A DNA stretch of 64,000 bases from Stomorhina lunata (GCA_933228675.1 OW121741.1:39461952-39525951), one strand, 5' to 3'. Counted from the stretch's first letter, positions 52,678 to 63,040 are shown. Notes: a model not told the origin generated them from the sequence alone. Made by a program: numbers and translations.

Positions 52678-53716
52678 ATTATGGGTCGTTTTTTGACTTT
52701 TGTCTCTGATCGATTTCTAATAGTGAAATAATGTGGCCAAATTATATCAATCGGAAGTGTGCAAAAAAAATACAAAAAATCAAATTTTCCATCTTTGACG
52801 GCGGAAAAAAAGGGTTAAGTTTACCCAATTTTAAAGAAAAGAACCTGTTACCATTTTCCATAATATGTATAATTTTATTCCATATAGACATTATTAAAAT
52901 TGAACATAAATAAGATTTATTCAAATTATGAGCAAAAAATTACTTTTTTGCGAAATTTGTCAAATTCGAACACAAGATACGGGAAAATGGTTAGAGATAT
53001 CCACCTCCATTTTTTTTTTTTGAGTTTTATTGTCTTTTTATCTATTTTAACACACCGATAAGAGAAATTCTAATTTGTCATGTTTGTTTAACAAAATTTT
53101 CAAAAAATTAAAAAAGCATTTTGAAACCCACCTGAGAAAAAATACCCATTTTCAAGTATGAAAAAAGCTAAATAAATATTGTTATATTTTAACAAAATTA
53201 AACTATGAAGTACTTACAAGTCTTGAAAAGATAAATCATGTCTTAGTCCAAAGTATTTTTTTTTTTTTTGGCAAATTTCATTAAAATAATTCCAGTCGTT
53301 CCAAAGTCACAGAATTATTTCCAAAAAAGCGTCCGTAAACGACTGTGCGGTATATCCTAAGACGTATTGTCAAGGACACGTATTTTTTGGGTAAAAACGC
53401 AATAACTTCAAAACTGTTTGATGGATTTCAAATATTGATGACTTCAATTAAAAGCAACATTAGTTCACTCTTAGATTCCATTAACTTTTCTCTTAAAAAT
53501 AAATTGTAAATGGACGAAATGTAGCAAAAACTGCAAATACTCTAATTCCCCATACAAATGGGCTCAAAAACTTAGGGGCCCGTTGCGCGGGCTCGTATCC
53601 TAAAAACAAATCAATAATATTTCGTACACTTCAGATTGACATAATTTGGCTACATAATTTCACTATTAGAAGTCGATCAGAGACAAAAGTCAAAAAACGA
53701 CCCACCCTAATGTATA
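52678..53716. mobile_element. TIR element, about 1 kb, ~75-bp inverted ends
   Basis: GGGTCGTTTTTTGACTTTTG and TCTCTGATCGATTTCTAATA at the left are mirrored at 53640-53712 with few changes. The right end reads GGGTGGGTCG followed by TA. No transposase. Inside, AAAGCGTCCGTAAACGACTG and stretches of T. Confidence 0.65.
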
Positions 53717-55204
53717 TATCTCATTAATGTGCTCCATACAGGTACAACGATACGATAGGTACAAATGACGAAATTTTGAACGTAAATTTTTCAAAACACC
53801 TGTTTTTCACACTCACAAATATGTATAAAAATGTTAGTGGCTAAAGGTATTCCGGAATCGGTCGAGCCCGACCATAGTACCTACTTTCTGTACGATTAGT
53901 GTCGTACAAAAATGGACATAAAACTATTTTAATTTACTTGAATTTACCATTTTATAACTCAATTGGAGGAAAAGTACCCACGAAGAATTTCTTCATATGA
54001 AATTTATTTTGAAATTCAAAAAAGTCTTTTTCAAGACCAAATGTTTGAAATTTTAATTGATTACATTGTAAAGTGACCTAAACTTGAAAAGCGACCTAGT
54101 GGGCTTTATGGACCTAGGTGAGGACATACAAAAACCGTTTTCAAAGATTTCTAAACACGTAGAAACTTTTGAGATATTCGCAAACAAGCCCGTTTTCGGC
54201 TAGGTCATAGTGCTTAAGTACCTCCAACTCTCACATTTGCAGAGCGATTTTAAAACAGTTTTGAAAAGTCAAAGGATCAGGCTATAAAAACGTATCTTGT
54301 TTTATTTAGTCATTTAAAGCTAATTCTATATAGAAAAAACCGAGATGTTATTTTTTGATATCGATTTACGTTTGAAAAAGTTATTAAACTTTTTCCAAAG
54401 TTAAAACATTTTGATTGCGAACAAAAAACTTTTTAAATTAATTTCCGGGTAAAAATGTTTACATGACGTATTATCATATTAGTAAGTAAATCGGTTTGAA
54501 AAGCTTAATAACTTTTAGATTTTTCGTCTCATTTGAAAAATAAAAACCACATTTTATTAGGAACTAAATTATTTTTTTATATTGATATAAGATTATGAGC
54601 TTTGATATAAGAAAAAGCAATAAAAAGCTACTAAAGTCAAAAAAGTGTATAAATGTTTTATGAAAAGCTTTATAACTTTTAGATTTTTCGTCTGATATAA
54701 AAAAAGTTAAACCATTTTATTAGGAACTAAATTCTCTTGTCATATTGATATAAACTTTTATGAGCTTTCATATAAGAATAAGCAATAAAAAGCTACTAAA
54801 GTCAACAAAGTTTATAAATGTTGCTTTTATTAGATATTCTTAACAAAATAGACACTTTTGATTTAAAAGTGATATGATATTTTAAAGCGCAATCTGTTTT
54901 CTTTTCTTTGCTGTTAAAAAAAAATAAAATCGGATTCAAACTGGCTGAGATATGGGTCAACAAGTTGACGAGCCTCGTAAAAATCGGTTTTTTGCGTAAA
55001 ACTCTTAAATTTGGACGTATTTTTGAAATTTGTTTGCACGATTTGTCATGTTCTCAACGTAAAATTTTTATTAGGTTCCTTAGTTAGATACAAAGAAAAA
55101 AAAAATAAGACAGAGATAAATTAAGTTCCATTGTAAGAATTACAGTCGAACTTCTCTAATTTGAACTTCTATTACTTGAATTTTCTATCTATCTATTAAC
55201 GTCC
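53717..55204. other. AT-rich segment with a two-unit tandem repeat
   Basis: A DINE hairpin scrap (CGGTCGAGCCCGACCATAG) lies at about 53857. At 54498-54835 a ~163-bp unit is present twice (AACTTTTAGATTTTTCGTCT, TTTTATTAGGAACTAAATT, AAGCAATAAAAAGCTACTAA). No coding region seen. Confidence 0.5.
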
Positions 55205-55523
55205 AGAGTTCATTTACGGTGGACGCATTAGAAACTCCTAACAAAATATATGGACCTGCCGTGTTACTGTCAATGTATTTGGCCTAACCTGTTTTGGCAC
55301 AACGGAAAGTAATTAACAGGTTATTAATATAAAACTATACCCGGTTATGAGACTAAATTTTGTACAAAGTAAACGCTTGGGAAACCACTTAGATATTTTT
55401 AAATGTTGAACTATAAAGTTATTGCAACCGAACTTAGTCCAAATATTTTACGAACAATACCAAGAAGCGTAACAAATTTTTGTCGAATTTCGTCCACATT
55501 TCGATATATGAGATACATTTTGA
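55205..55523 (+). mobile_element. DINE-B copy c, part 1 (interrupted by DINE-A)
   Basis: GGTGGACGCATTAGAAACTC, CTATACCCGGTTATGAGACT and TGTTGAACTATAAAGTTATT match the 3' part of DINE-B copy b (43550-43815). It breaks at AGATACATTTTGAAACCC. The DINE-B terminal hairpin resumes at 56236-56278 (AAGATTCGGTACAGCCAAAT, CTCCTACTTGT). Confidence 0.8.
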
Positions 55524-56236
55524 AACCCTTCACCACTATAGGTGAAAAGGGTATATTGGGTTTGTGCTGATGTTTGTAACGCATAAAAACATTGGTCTGA
55601 GACCCACCTTTTAGTATACCAATCGTCTTAGAATTACTCCCTGAGTTATTCATTCTACAGGTCGTGACTTTAAAGATAATTTTATGAAATTTGGCACAGG
55701 CTCATATTTTGAAATCGGATAACTATTTACCTCCCAAGAAATGCCTTCCGGGAATAGACTTTTTGGTCCTTTACAGCCACAAATTTGGTTGTATTCTAAT
55801 TATATTCGACACAAATATTGCTTATCATAACCTTAATCCTAATTTTGTCAAAATCGGCCCATATTTGACCATACCTCCCGAACACGACACAGTCTCAAAA
55901 GACATTTATACACACATAAAAGCACAAAAACATTAATAAGTCTAAAGATAAATGCATTTGATTAATTAAACTTTGCACAGATAAATATTTTACAAATATG
56001 AACCAATAACCAAAATTTGGTAACAATCGGTCCACAATTGACCCTAGCTCCCATATCAGGCCCTTAGCCGGAAATTATATAAATCTCGAAATTTGAAAAA
56101 ATAACACTTAGTATATGTATGTATGTCTCTAAGACTTAAGGAAAACTTGTTTAATTCTTGGTCCATATTTGACCTTAGTAGTGAAGGGTATGATATAGTC
56201 GGGCTTGACCGACTATAGCTTTTCTTTCTTGTTTAA
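55524..56236 (+). mobile_element. DINE-A copy h, nested in DINE-B copy c
   Basis: ACCCTTCACCACTATAGGTG, GTTTGTAACGCATAAAAACA, CCCTGAGTTATTCATTCTAC (the GTCY tract is lost), ACCTCCCAAGAAATGCCTTC, and GTAGTGAAGGGTATGATATA with the hairpin and TTTCTTGT. Closest to copy b at 26207-27008. Confidence 0.85.
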
Positions 56237-56278
56237 TTTAAGATTCGGTACAGCCAAATATAACACTCCTACTTGTTT
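56236..56278 (+). mobile_element. DINE-B copy c, part 2 (terminal hairpin)
   Basis: AAGATTCGGTACAGCCAAAT and CTCCTACTTGTTTAAG match the DINE-B 3' end. About 35 bp found in other copies between this and part 1 are missing. Confidence 0.75.
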
Positions 56279-56461
56279 AAGTCGAAATGATTGTACTTTA
56301 TTTATAGTAGTATATTGTATAAAAAAATGGTACCATTATGGTCTAAAAAGTACATTTTGTTTTAATATTTGATACAAAATCAAGAAAGCCATTTTCCATC
56401 CCTGTTTCAAGTACAAGTTATCACAAATTTTCTTTTCAAAACATACTCAAACATCAAATTT

Positions 56462-56640
56462 TCTCTTCGCTCTCTCTCTCTCTATCTTAGCTCCCTCTCT
56501 CTCACTCTCTTTTTCACTTAAAGAGTATTAAAAGCAAACAAAAAATGTGTAAAGTTATTCAAAAAAAAACAAAAAAAAAAGCACAGTCGGCTTATAAAAA
56601 GCGGCACATTATAATACTACTATAGGAAAACGATGTTACT
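56462..56640 (+). promoter_or_regulatory. candidate TATA promoter with GAGA-type tract
   Basis: CTCTTCGCTCTCTCTCTCTC and CTCCCTCTCTCTCACTCTCT (56463-56512) are strings of GAGA-factor-type sites on the minus strand. A consensus TATA box, TATAAAAAG, lies at 56593-56601 in a locally GC-rich setting, so initiation would be expected near 56623. No consensus initiator is seen there. The first ATG is at 56632 and opens a 13-codon frame that contains AAGTGAGTG, a possible splice donor at about 56670. The arrangement is typical of fly promoters, but transcription is inferred only. Confidence 0.4.
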
Positions 56641-56685
56641 GTTATTTGGGGGTGCGCCACGCGGCCCGAAGTGAGTGTAACGGTA

Positions 56686-56898
56686 ATGAAAAGGCTCGTC
56701 TACGCGACACGTTGCTACTACAATACAACTACTACGAGGACCACGACAACGACATCGTCAATAACAACAACAACAAAAAGAAGAAGAAGAAGGAAAGTAC
56801 AACATTTTAAGGATAACAAATATGAGAAGAGGAGGACAACAACGACAGTGATAACGTTAGAAGGACTCCTCTATCCATGCGGATGTTTGTATATGTAA
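56686..56898 (+). CDS. hypothetical 70-aa ORF downstream of the candidate promoter
   Basis: From the ATG in GGTAATGAAAAGG the frame gives MKRLVYATRCYYN, then Thr runs, KRRRRRKVQHFKDNK, more Thr, and ends LYPCGCLYM. Thr and Arg runs come from ACA/ACG and AGA repeats, so most of it may be translated microsatellite in a 5' UTR. Base composition is less AT-rich than the surroundings. It starts about 90 bp downstream of the TATA box. No domain recognised. Confidence 0.2.
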   Translation: MKRLVYATRCYYNTTTTRTTTTTSSITTTTKRRRRRKVQHFKDNKYEKRRTTTTVITLEGLLYPCGCLYM

Positions 56899-57954
56899 GA
56901 ATATGACATTAACGACGACAATCGTTATGCGCTACTTGGTCTATAGTAAATGTTTGTATGAGTGTATATGTTTGGAAATGTATTTGTATGCCTCTGTATT
57001 TGTCTGTGTGTATGTGTGTGAAATGCTGATGGTTACAATAAGGAATTGTGGTGTACAGAGATTTTTGTTCGAAAAATTTTTTTCTTTTCCTTTTCCAAAA
57101 TTTTTTTTAACAAAATCCTTCACTTGAAACTCTTGTATTTTCTTAAAATCTTATATCAAAAACTTATAGTTTCACTTTATATTTTCAAAACTTTTTTAAT
57201 TTTATCACATAATTCCTTTTTTCCAGAATTTTTTTTTTCATTTTTACCAAGAAAAAAATTTTTAAGGTGGATACAAAAATTCCTCCACCAAAATCTTTTA
57301 TATTTTTTTTCTATACAATTTCCTCAAAACTTTGTGGCCTTAAATCAATTGTTAAACTTTTTTTTTGTAAACTTTATTAAAATTCACTTAACATTTATAT
57401 TTTAATTACTTTTTATTTAATTTTTCACATTTTTTTATACCATTTAATCCACTTTTTTTTCTTTTTGTTGAAATTTTTTCTTGTTTAAAAATTTTTTTTC
57501 CTCAATATTATTTTTATATTTAATTCTCAAAACGCGTTCACAGCTTTAAATACTCTTTCTTTATAATAAGTTATATATTCCTTTGGCTTTAAAAAATGCT
57601 TGGGTTGTCTTGGTTACGAAAGACATCCACTTTCGAAGGGTTCACGCACTAAACTGAGACTTCGTTATTGTTTCGTTAACGTTATGTTGGTTGGTTCGTA
57701 CGCCAAATTTGGCCACAAATGTTAAGCTCTCTGTTTTACGGCATTAACATTGTTTTTGTGTTAGAACATCCACTACAATCCCACCCCCCTACCATCCCCC
57801 AAAAAATAAGTCATTCTCCTTCTTTTAGAAAATGCACTAATAAGTCGTGTAATGTTTTCATTTCCGGTTAATGTCTTAACTATTCGAAGTTGCTTTAGAG
57901 TTGTATTTGTGTTGTTGAGGAAAATGTTGCCAGATGGTTGTTTTAGTTTGCATT
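56899..57954. other. T-rich segment, possible intron or UTR
   Basis: TGTATG-type simple repeats lie at 56940-57020. A strongly T-rich stretch follows to 57560, with a Phe-rich chance frame of 119 codons (57046-57405). A more balanced, unique-looking stretch at 57600-57800 includes GTTCGTACGCCAAATTTGGC. If the upstream promoter is real, this could be its intron. Confidence 0.35.
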
Positions 57955-58029
57955 AAGTACGAGGGGTACTATTTATATTTCGGAAACTGGCAGCACTAAT
58001 GTAATTTTTTAGCATAAACTGTGAGTAAG

Positions 58030-59612
58030 TTTTAATGCATAAAATAAGTGAAGAAGATGTGCTTAAAATATGGGAAGAAGAAGCTCTGCCAACCTCCTGG
58101 AAAGAAGGTATACTAGTTAAAATACCAAAAAAAGGTGACTCTAAAGAGTCACTACCGAACAAAATACTAAGTCGAGTAATTTTGAACAGAATATCCGATG
58201 CAGTTTCCGTTACACTCCGCGAAAATTAGTTTGGGTTCAGACAGAATCGTTCCTAATTAACACAGTAAGAATAGTACTAGAGCAAGTCCCGTTTCACACG
58301 AATTAAGTTAATTTGATCAGTTTTTCTTTAAATTTATTTTGAACCTGCATTCACGTTCACGCACGAACATTTTCTTCATCAGTTTTTTATTTTATTTTCC
58401 TTAAATTTCATACAAATTTTCAAAATTTTCGTACGGTCAGGTTTGCATCATCATCATACGAATTTAAAACTTGAAAGCCAAACCTGACTAATGTAAAAGT
58501 AGACCAATGTAGTGAATTCCGCACTCCATTTACCTAGCGTTTGTCGATCTTATTAAGGCCTTCGACAGTATCAATAGAAGCTATCTGTGGAGAATTTTAG
58601 AAAATCGTAACATGCCAACGAAAATTTTGAACTTAATTCGGGCAAATGTACGTTAAAAAAGTTTAATTGTAAAATACGTTCTAAGTTACTACTGGAGTAA
58701 GACAAGAATGTATCTTGTCACCTATACTTTTATCCTCGTCATCGACAACATAATGCGCACGGCACTGAAAGGTAGACACGGTATCCAATGGGCACCCTTA
58801 AAACAACTCGAGAACTTGAAATATGCTGATGACATATGTCTTCTAAGCCAAAGCTCAGATCATCTTCAAGAAGGCACTAACGCTATCACTGTTGAATCTC
58901 GGGCATATGGGCTGAAAATTTTCAAAACAAAGATTATGCCTGGAGAACTATAAGAACAACTATAAGAACTAACATAATGCGCACGGTTCTGAATAGTAGA
59001 CACGGTATCCACTGGGTGTCCATTAAGCAACTCGAGGACTTGAAATGTGCTGATGACGTATGTCTTCTAAAGCAAAGCTCAGATCACCTTCAAGAAGACA
59101 TCTAGGCTGAAAATTTTCAAGACAAAGGTTATGCCTGGAGGCTGTGGCCCAAACCCGTCGACACGCATCAATGTGGATGATTAGGTTATTGAATGTTTAG
59201 GTACCTTTAATTATCTTGGAAGTTTGGTATCTATAAAAGGTGGCGCTGACGAGGATATTGAATCCCATATTAACAAGACAAAATCTGCATTTGGCATTCT
59301 ATGAGCTGGAATGTCAAGTCCATCTTGTATGCTACAAACCAAACCCCTGCTTCTATAGAGGTATGTCAACGGAAATGGCGGTGGATATGCCATACACTTC
59401 GAAGGCCAAAAACCATTGCTCGCAAGCGCTTCGTTGGAATCCACAAGAAAGCGGCCGTCATGTTGGTGCACATGCTGGAACGTGGAGAAGGTCAATTGAT
59501 GGAATGACGTATAGAATTCGTTATAAAATAATGGCAATAGAATTCGTTATAAAATAATGGCTGAGAACCTATGCTCTACTAGGAGTCAAGGATAACAGAA
59601 GAAGAAGATAAA
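58030..59612 (+). pseudogene. RTE-like LINE copy 2, RT core kept but rearranged
   Basis: Starts inside the RT: LKIWEEEALPTSWKEGILVK, NKILSRVILNRISDAVSVTL. A 219-bp foreign insertion (58286-58504) breaks the next block. Then IDNIMRTALKGRHGIQWAPL and LKYADDICLLSQSSDHLQE with an intact YADD near 58820. A 224-bp tandem duplication follows, whose second copy reads CADD (58971-59140). C-terminal parts are NQTPASIEVCQRKWRW in pieces and TWRRSIDGMTYR. The 3' end is CTATGCTCTACTAGGAGTCA plus GAAGAAGAAG. Endonuclease and RT start absent. Confidence 0.85.
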
Positions 59613-59641
59613 ATCCAGTTCAAGAAGGAATCTTATAAAAT

Positions 59642-59747
59642 TAGTTTTGAAAATTTATTTTTTTCAAGTGGATCTGGCCGTGGATCGAACTTGCATCCTC
59701 TGGTATGCTAGGCGGATGACTAACCTGCTATACCACGGCGGTTTACG
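59642..59747 (-). mobile_element. SINE-1 head-only copy d
   Basis: The minus strand gives AAACCGCCGTGGTATAGCAG, GTTAGTCATCCGCCTAGCAT, ACCAGAGGATGCAAGTTCGA and TCCACGGCCAGATCCACTTG, then the A/T linker. The whole tRNA-like head is present, but the body after the linker is missing. Confidence 0.8.
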
Positions 59748-60135
59748 TGTTACTATATGGTGCTGAATCATGGGCAGATGAAGCTATTCTTGGAGTTTTT
59801 GAGAGAAAGATTCTACGAAAAACCTTTAAACTAGTCTGCGTCTTTAAACCAGTCGCCCCTAATATTAGAAAAGGACGTTCATAACTTTGAATGAAAGACA
59901 AAGTAGAGGAAAATCTTTCAAAGTTTGGATTACGAAGTTGGAGAATATATGCACAAGATCGAAGCGTACGGAGTTCTAAAATAGGCTCGGCCTTTGACCT
60001 TAACATTAGGACATGTCGTGCGAATGGACGAAAATGCTTTAGCAGGAAAAGTGTGGCTTCGAAAATGATCCCGAAAGAATTTGTAGTAGAGGACGTCCGA
60101 AACCTTGATAGAAAGACTAAAAGCAAAGAGTGTCG
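59745..60135 (+). pseudogene. RTE-type LINE, C-terminal fragment (second subfamily)
   Basis: VLLYGAESWADEAILGVFER and KILRKTF open the fragment, as in the region after the RT domain. Later GHVVRMDENALAGKVW and RTSETLIERLKAK appear in other frames. The block around GGAGTTCTAAAATAGGCTCG matches the end of the 47.4-kb fragment but here lies before the GHVVRMDEN block, so parts have been reordered. Several frameshifts. Confidence 0.7.
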
Positions 60136-60160
60136 CTACTTTTGTTATTTTCAAAATAAT

Positions 60161-61560
60161 TTATGGAAAGTTATGGCTTATAATTTTTTCGTATAATTTT
60201 CTTCTCAAACACTCCAAGTATAGCTTCATGTGTCCGTGCAAGTGCGTTTTATTTAGCGGAATTTTATTTCTTACAGAGAGGAATTTATATTTTAGCTGTT
60301 TGCGTATGCCAAAATAGCATCCATTGATTCTACGTTTTTTTATTTGTTTCTCTTGGGTCTTCTCCAGGATTTGACGTAGATTAAAGATCTGATCAGTGGT
60401 TGATTTTCCTGGTCTAAAGCCACATTGGTACGTCCCAATTATTTCGTTAATTTTGGGCTTAAGCCTTTCAAACATTATGGTCGATAGAATCTTATATGCA
60501 ATTAAAAAAGGCTTATACCTCTATAATTGGCACGGTTCTATCTCCTTTTTTATGGACTAGACAAAGAACACTAAGACTCCAATCTTCAGGCATACGTTCT
60601 TCTTATCATATGGCCACTTTGTTTTGGTTGTGTAGTTTATATATAACGCCGTCATCATTAATTTGTTCAGGCATGTCATCTTAATCACTTTCATTTGATA
60701 CCAATAATTGCAAAAGTGCTCCCTCCATAGTTTCAGCTGGATTCTTCTCAGCAGTGGCATCGGGGCACTCCTGGTCATACTAAGAGTTTTTAGGAAGACT
60801 GATTTGGAGCTCTAATGCAGTGTTTGAGCCGTTTTCATGGAGTTGGTAATATGTTGCCATAGAAAGCTTATGTCGTTGGAACTAGAAATATTTCTCTGAG
60901 TAATTGAACTATTCGTTGCGAGTAATCGGTGGCAATTTGATGGGGTTGTAGCTTGGTAATGTTAAATTTTCTTTGCTCTTAAGTCCGCATGTTTCGCGAC
61001 ACACTCAGACGTGTTCCCACCTTGGCTGCAACAAGATAATGATCGGAGTCCATATTTGGTCCCCGAATAGTACGCACATCCAAAACACTTGAGTGCCTTC
61101 CGGCAACTACAATGTGGTCTATTTGATCGGGAGACACCCATGTAGAGAGATCAACCTCATGCCATTGTCAGATATTACGTTGTGGAGGCTGAATTTACCA
61201 ACAGCGGGCTCAAATCAGTTTTCCCGCTTCTTCGAAATCTTCATCTTACTGCTCTGTGAGAGCGTGAGAACAAATTAAATTCAGACGGAAATATTTTGCT
61301 TTGACACGAATTGTTGCTAATCTTTCGTTAACTGGGGCTGAATCTGGAGACTAGGTTTAGCATTCTTTTCCTAACTACATATAAATCCGCAACCAAATTC
61401 ATGCCTACTCTCATGCCAGGTGGACAGTAGTCAAATCGCATTTATATTCCTTGAGAACATCCATCAACTGGATCAGAGCAACTCCTCTGTAAAGAGTTCG
61501 GATGTTCCAGGTGCTGATCCTTAAATCAAAGTACGTTTTCCGTTTGCATAGTCGTCAAAA
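60161..61560 (-). pseudogene. RTE-type LINE: endonuclease and start of RT
   Basis: Reading from 61540 on the minus strand: DLRISTWNIRTLYRGVALIQ and MDVLKEYKCDL begin an AP-like endonuclease. RLATIRVKAKYFRLNLICSH, STWVSPDQIDHIVVAGRHSS and VLDVRTIRGPNMDSDHYLVA follow; SDH is the conserved C-terminal endonuclease motif. A linker (RKFNITKLQPHQIATDYSQR) leads to RT blocks PEDWSLSVLCLVHKKGD, MFERLKPKINEIIGTYQCGF and RPGKSTTDQIFNLRQILEKT. After that the frame no longer matches and the catalytic RT motifs are missing. Many stops. It faces the C-terminal fragment at 59745-60135 tail to tail. Confidence 0.8.
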
Positions 61561-62057
61561 TTAGGGAAGTCGTTTTAATTTTTCTTTATTACGTTTTCTT
61601 AGTGAATGATTTTTTTAGGAGTGTGTTACTATCCCGACGTTTTAACCCATTTTTTACCGTTCTTATGGGTGAACTTGCGGCACATGTTGGCCCGTTACTT
61701 TAACAGGTGTTAACGTTGTTTCCCTAGGTAATACCACGAGGAGGTCAGTATCCACAGTTGAAATAAAGAATATACCAAAATAAGTCTGAGCTTACCAAGT
61801 TAACACCAATCAGAACTGTTGCTTGGTATCCAACATCCCCTACATCACCCTAATTTAAAGTTTATACCCTGAGCCCCACAGACGTGAATGACTTTAAATT
61901 GGAAAATTTAGAAAAAATGTTAGAAACTAGTAAAATATTATTGATAAGTTCTAAAATTATTATTAATTTAGAATTTTTTAAAATATATGTAAATGGAAAA
62001 AAAAATCTGATATATAATTAAACATTTTTAAAATATAATTCGGAAAAATCTTTAAGA
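61561..62057. other. probable LINE leader, then AT-rich spacer
   Basis: AATACCACGAGGAGGTCAG at 61730 has a partner near 12915. Upstream of the endonuclease on the minus strand it could be 5' UTR. From 61850 the sequence is plain AT-rich spacer. Confidence 0.4.
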
Positions 62058-63040
62058 AAGTGTGTCCCAACTAGAACGCAATTTTTAAATTTTAAATAAA
62101 ACACAAATATATATTATGTTTGTAAATTTAGTAATAATGCGAGGTTTTCGATCTGTCTAAATTGGGGATAATCCTCCTGAAGAGATGGCTTAACCAACCA
62201 TCGAAATACAAATATTAACAAAAAACGTGAAACTTTATTATATCGTAAAGTAGAAAGAATGAGGTTATGTATGAAACAAGATATCGTGCAGATGGCCGCC
62301 GCGGCTTTGCTGGCACACACGCTATCTTTTAATGAAATTTTCAATGACCTTTTTGCATAAAATCATCTTCAGTGACGAGACCCATTTCCATCTTGATGGC
62401 TTCGTCAATAGGCAGAATTGTCGCATTTGGGGTGAAGAAAATCCTTGAGTGATTCACGAGAAGCAAATTCATCTTCAACGTGTCACTGTGTGGTGTGGTT
62501 TTTGGGCTGGAGGAATCATTGGACCTTTTTTTATGAAAATGAGGCAGGTCAAGCGCAAACAGTCAAAGGTGTTCGGTATCGTGAAATGATAACCAGTTTT
62601 TTCTTGCCTATAATTGACGAAATGAATGTGGAGGGCACGTGGTTTCAACAAGACGGCGCCACATGTCATACAGCCAGATAAACAATTCAATTGCTACATC
62701 AGTCGTTTCCCGGTCGTGTTATTTCGCGTTTTGGAGACCAGAATTGGCCGACTAGATCGTGCGATTTAACACCTTTTGATTTTTTTCTTTGGGTTTTTTG
62801 AAGTCGATGGTTTACGCGAATAAGCCGACGACGACTCAAGCTTTAAAAGAGGAAATTGGACGCTGCATTAATGAAATACCACAGCATTTATGCAAAAAGG
62901 TCATTGAAAATCGCATTAAAAGATCGCGTGTGTGCCTGCAAAGCCGCGGCAGCTATCACGATATCGATAAAGTTTCACGATTTTTTTTAAATATCTGTGT
63001 TTTTTTAATTTAAAAATTGCGTTCTAGTAGGGACACCCTT
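62058..63040 (+). pseudogene. mariner-like element with its 5' half replaced by an inverted 3' end
   Basis: TIRs read AAGTGTGTCCCAACTAGAAC (left) and AAGGGTGTCCCTACTAGAAC (right, reverse), continuing as CGCAATTTTTAAATT. TA follows the right end; the left flank reads GA. The catalytic region is present: IIFSDETHFHLDGFVNRQN (first Asp, 62375), VTVWCGFWAGGIIGPFF, TWFQQDGATCHTAR (second Asp, 62652) and RSCDLTPFDFF (third Asp, 62763). There are stops at about 62446 and 62679 and a frameshift near 62790, after which NKPTTTQALKEEIGRCINE follows. The N-terminal DNA-binding part is absent. Instead, 62216-62361 is an inverted copy of 62888-62993. Confidence 0.9.
62111..62207 (-). mobile_element. 97-bp insertion in the mariner left arm
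   Basis: Flanked by perfect ACAAATAT repeats (62103-62110 and 62208-62215). The corresponding site in the right arm has a single ACAGATAT. The insert shares about 76 bp with 16404-16482. Its size and 8-bp duplication suggest a truncated retroposon. Confidence 0.7.

Noticed and set aside
57046..57405. 119-codon Phe-rich frame
   Set aside because: It is a strongly T-rich strand with no motif; Phe, Leu and Lys runs follow from composition.
57680..57740. GTTCGTACGCCAAATTTGGC, suggestive of an LTR primer-binding site
   Set aside because: No paired LTR, polypurine tract or gag/pol sequence is nearby.
57955..58010. TACGAGGGGTACTATTTATA, resembling a mariner terminal sequence
   Set aside because: Only one end is visible and no opposite repeat was found before the LINE at 58030, so I do not call an element.
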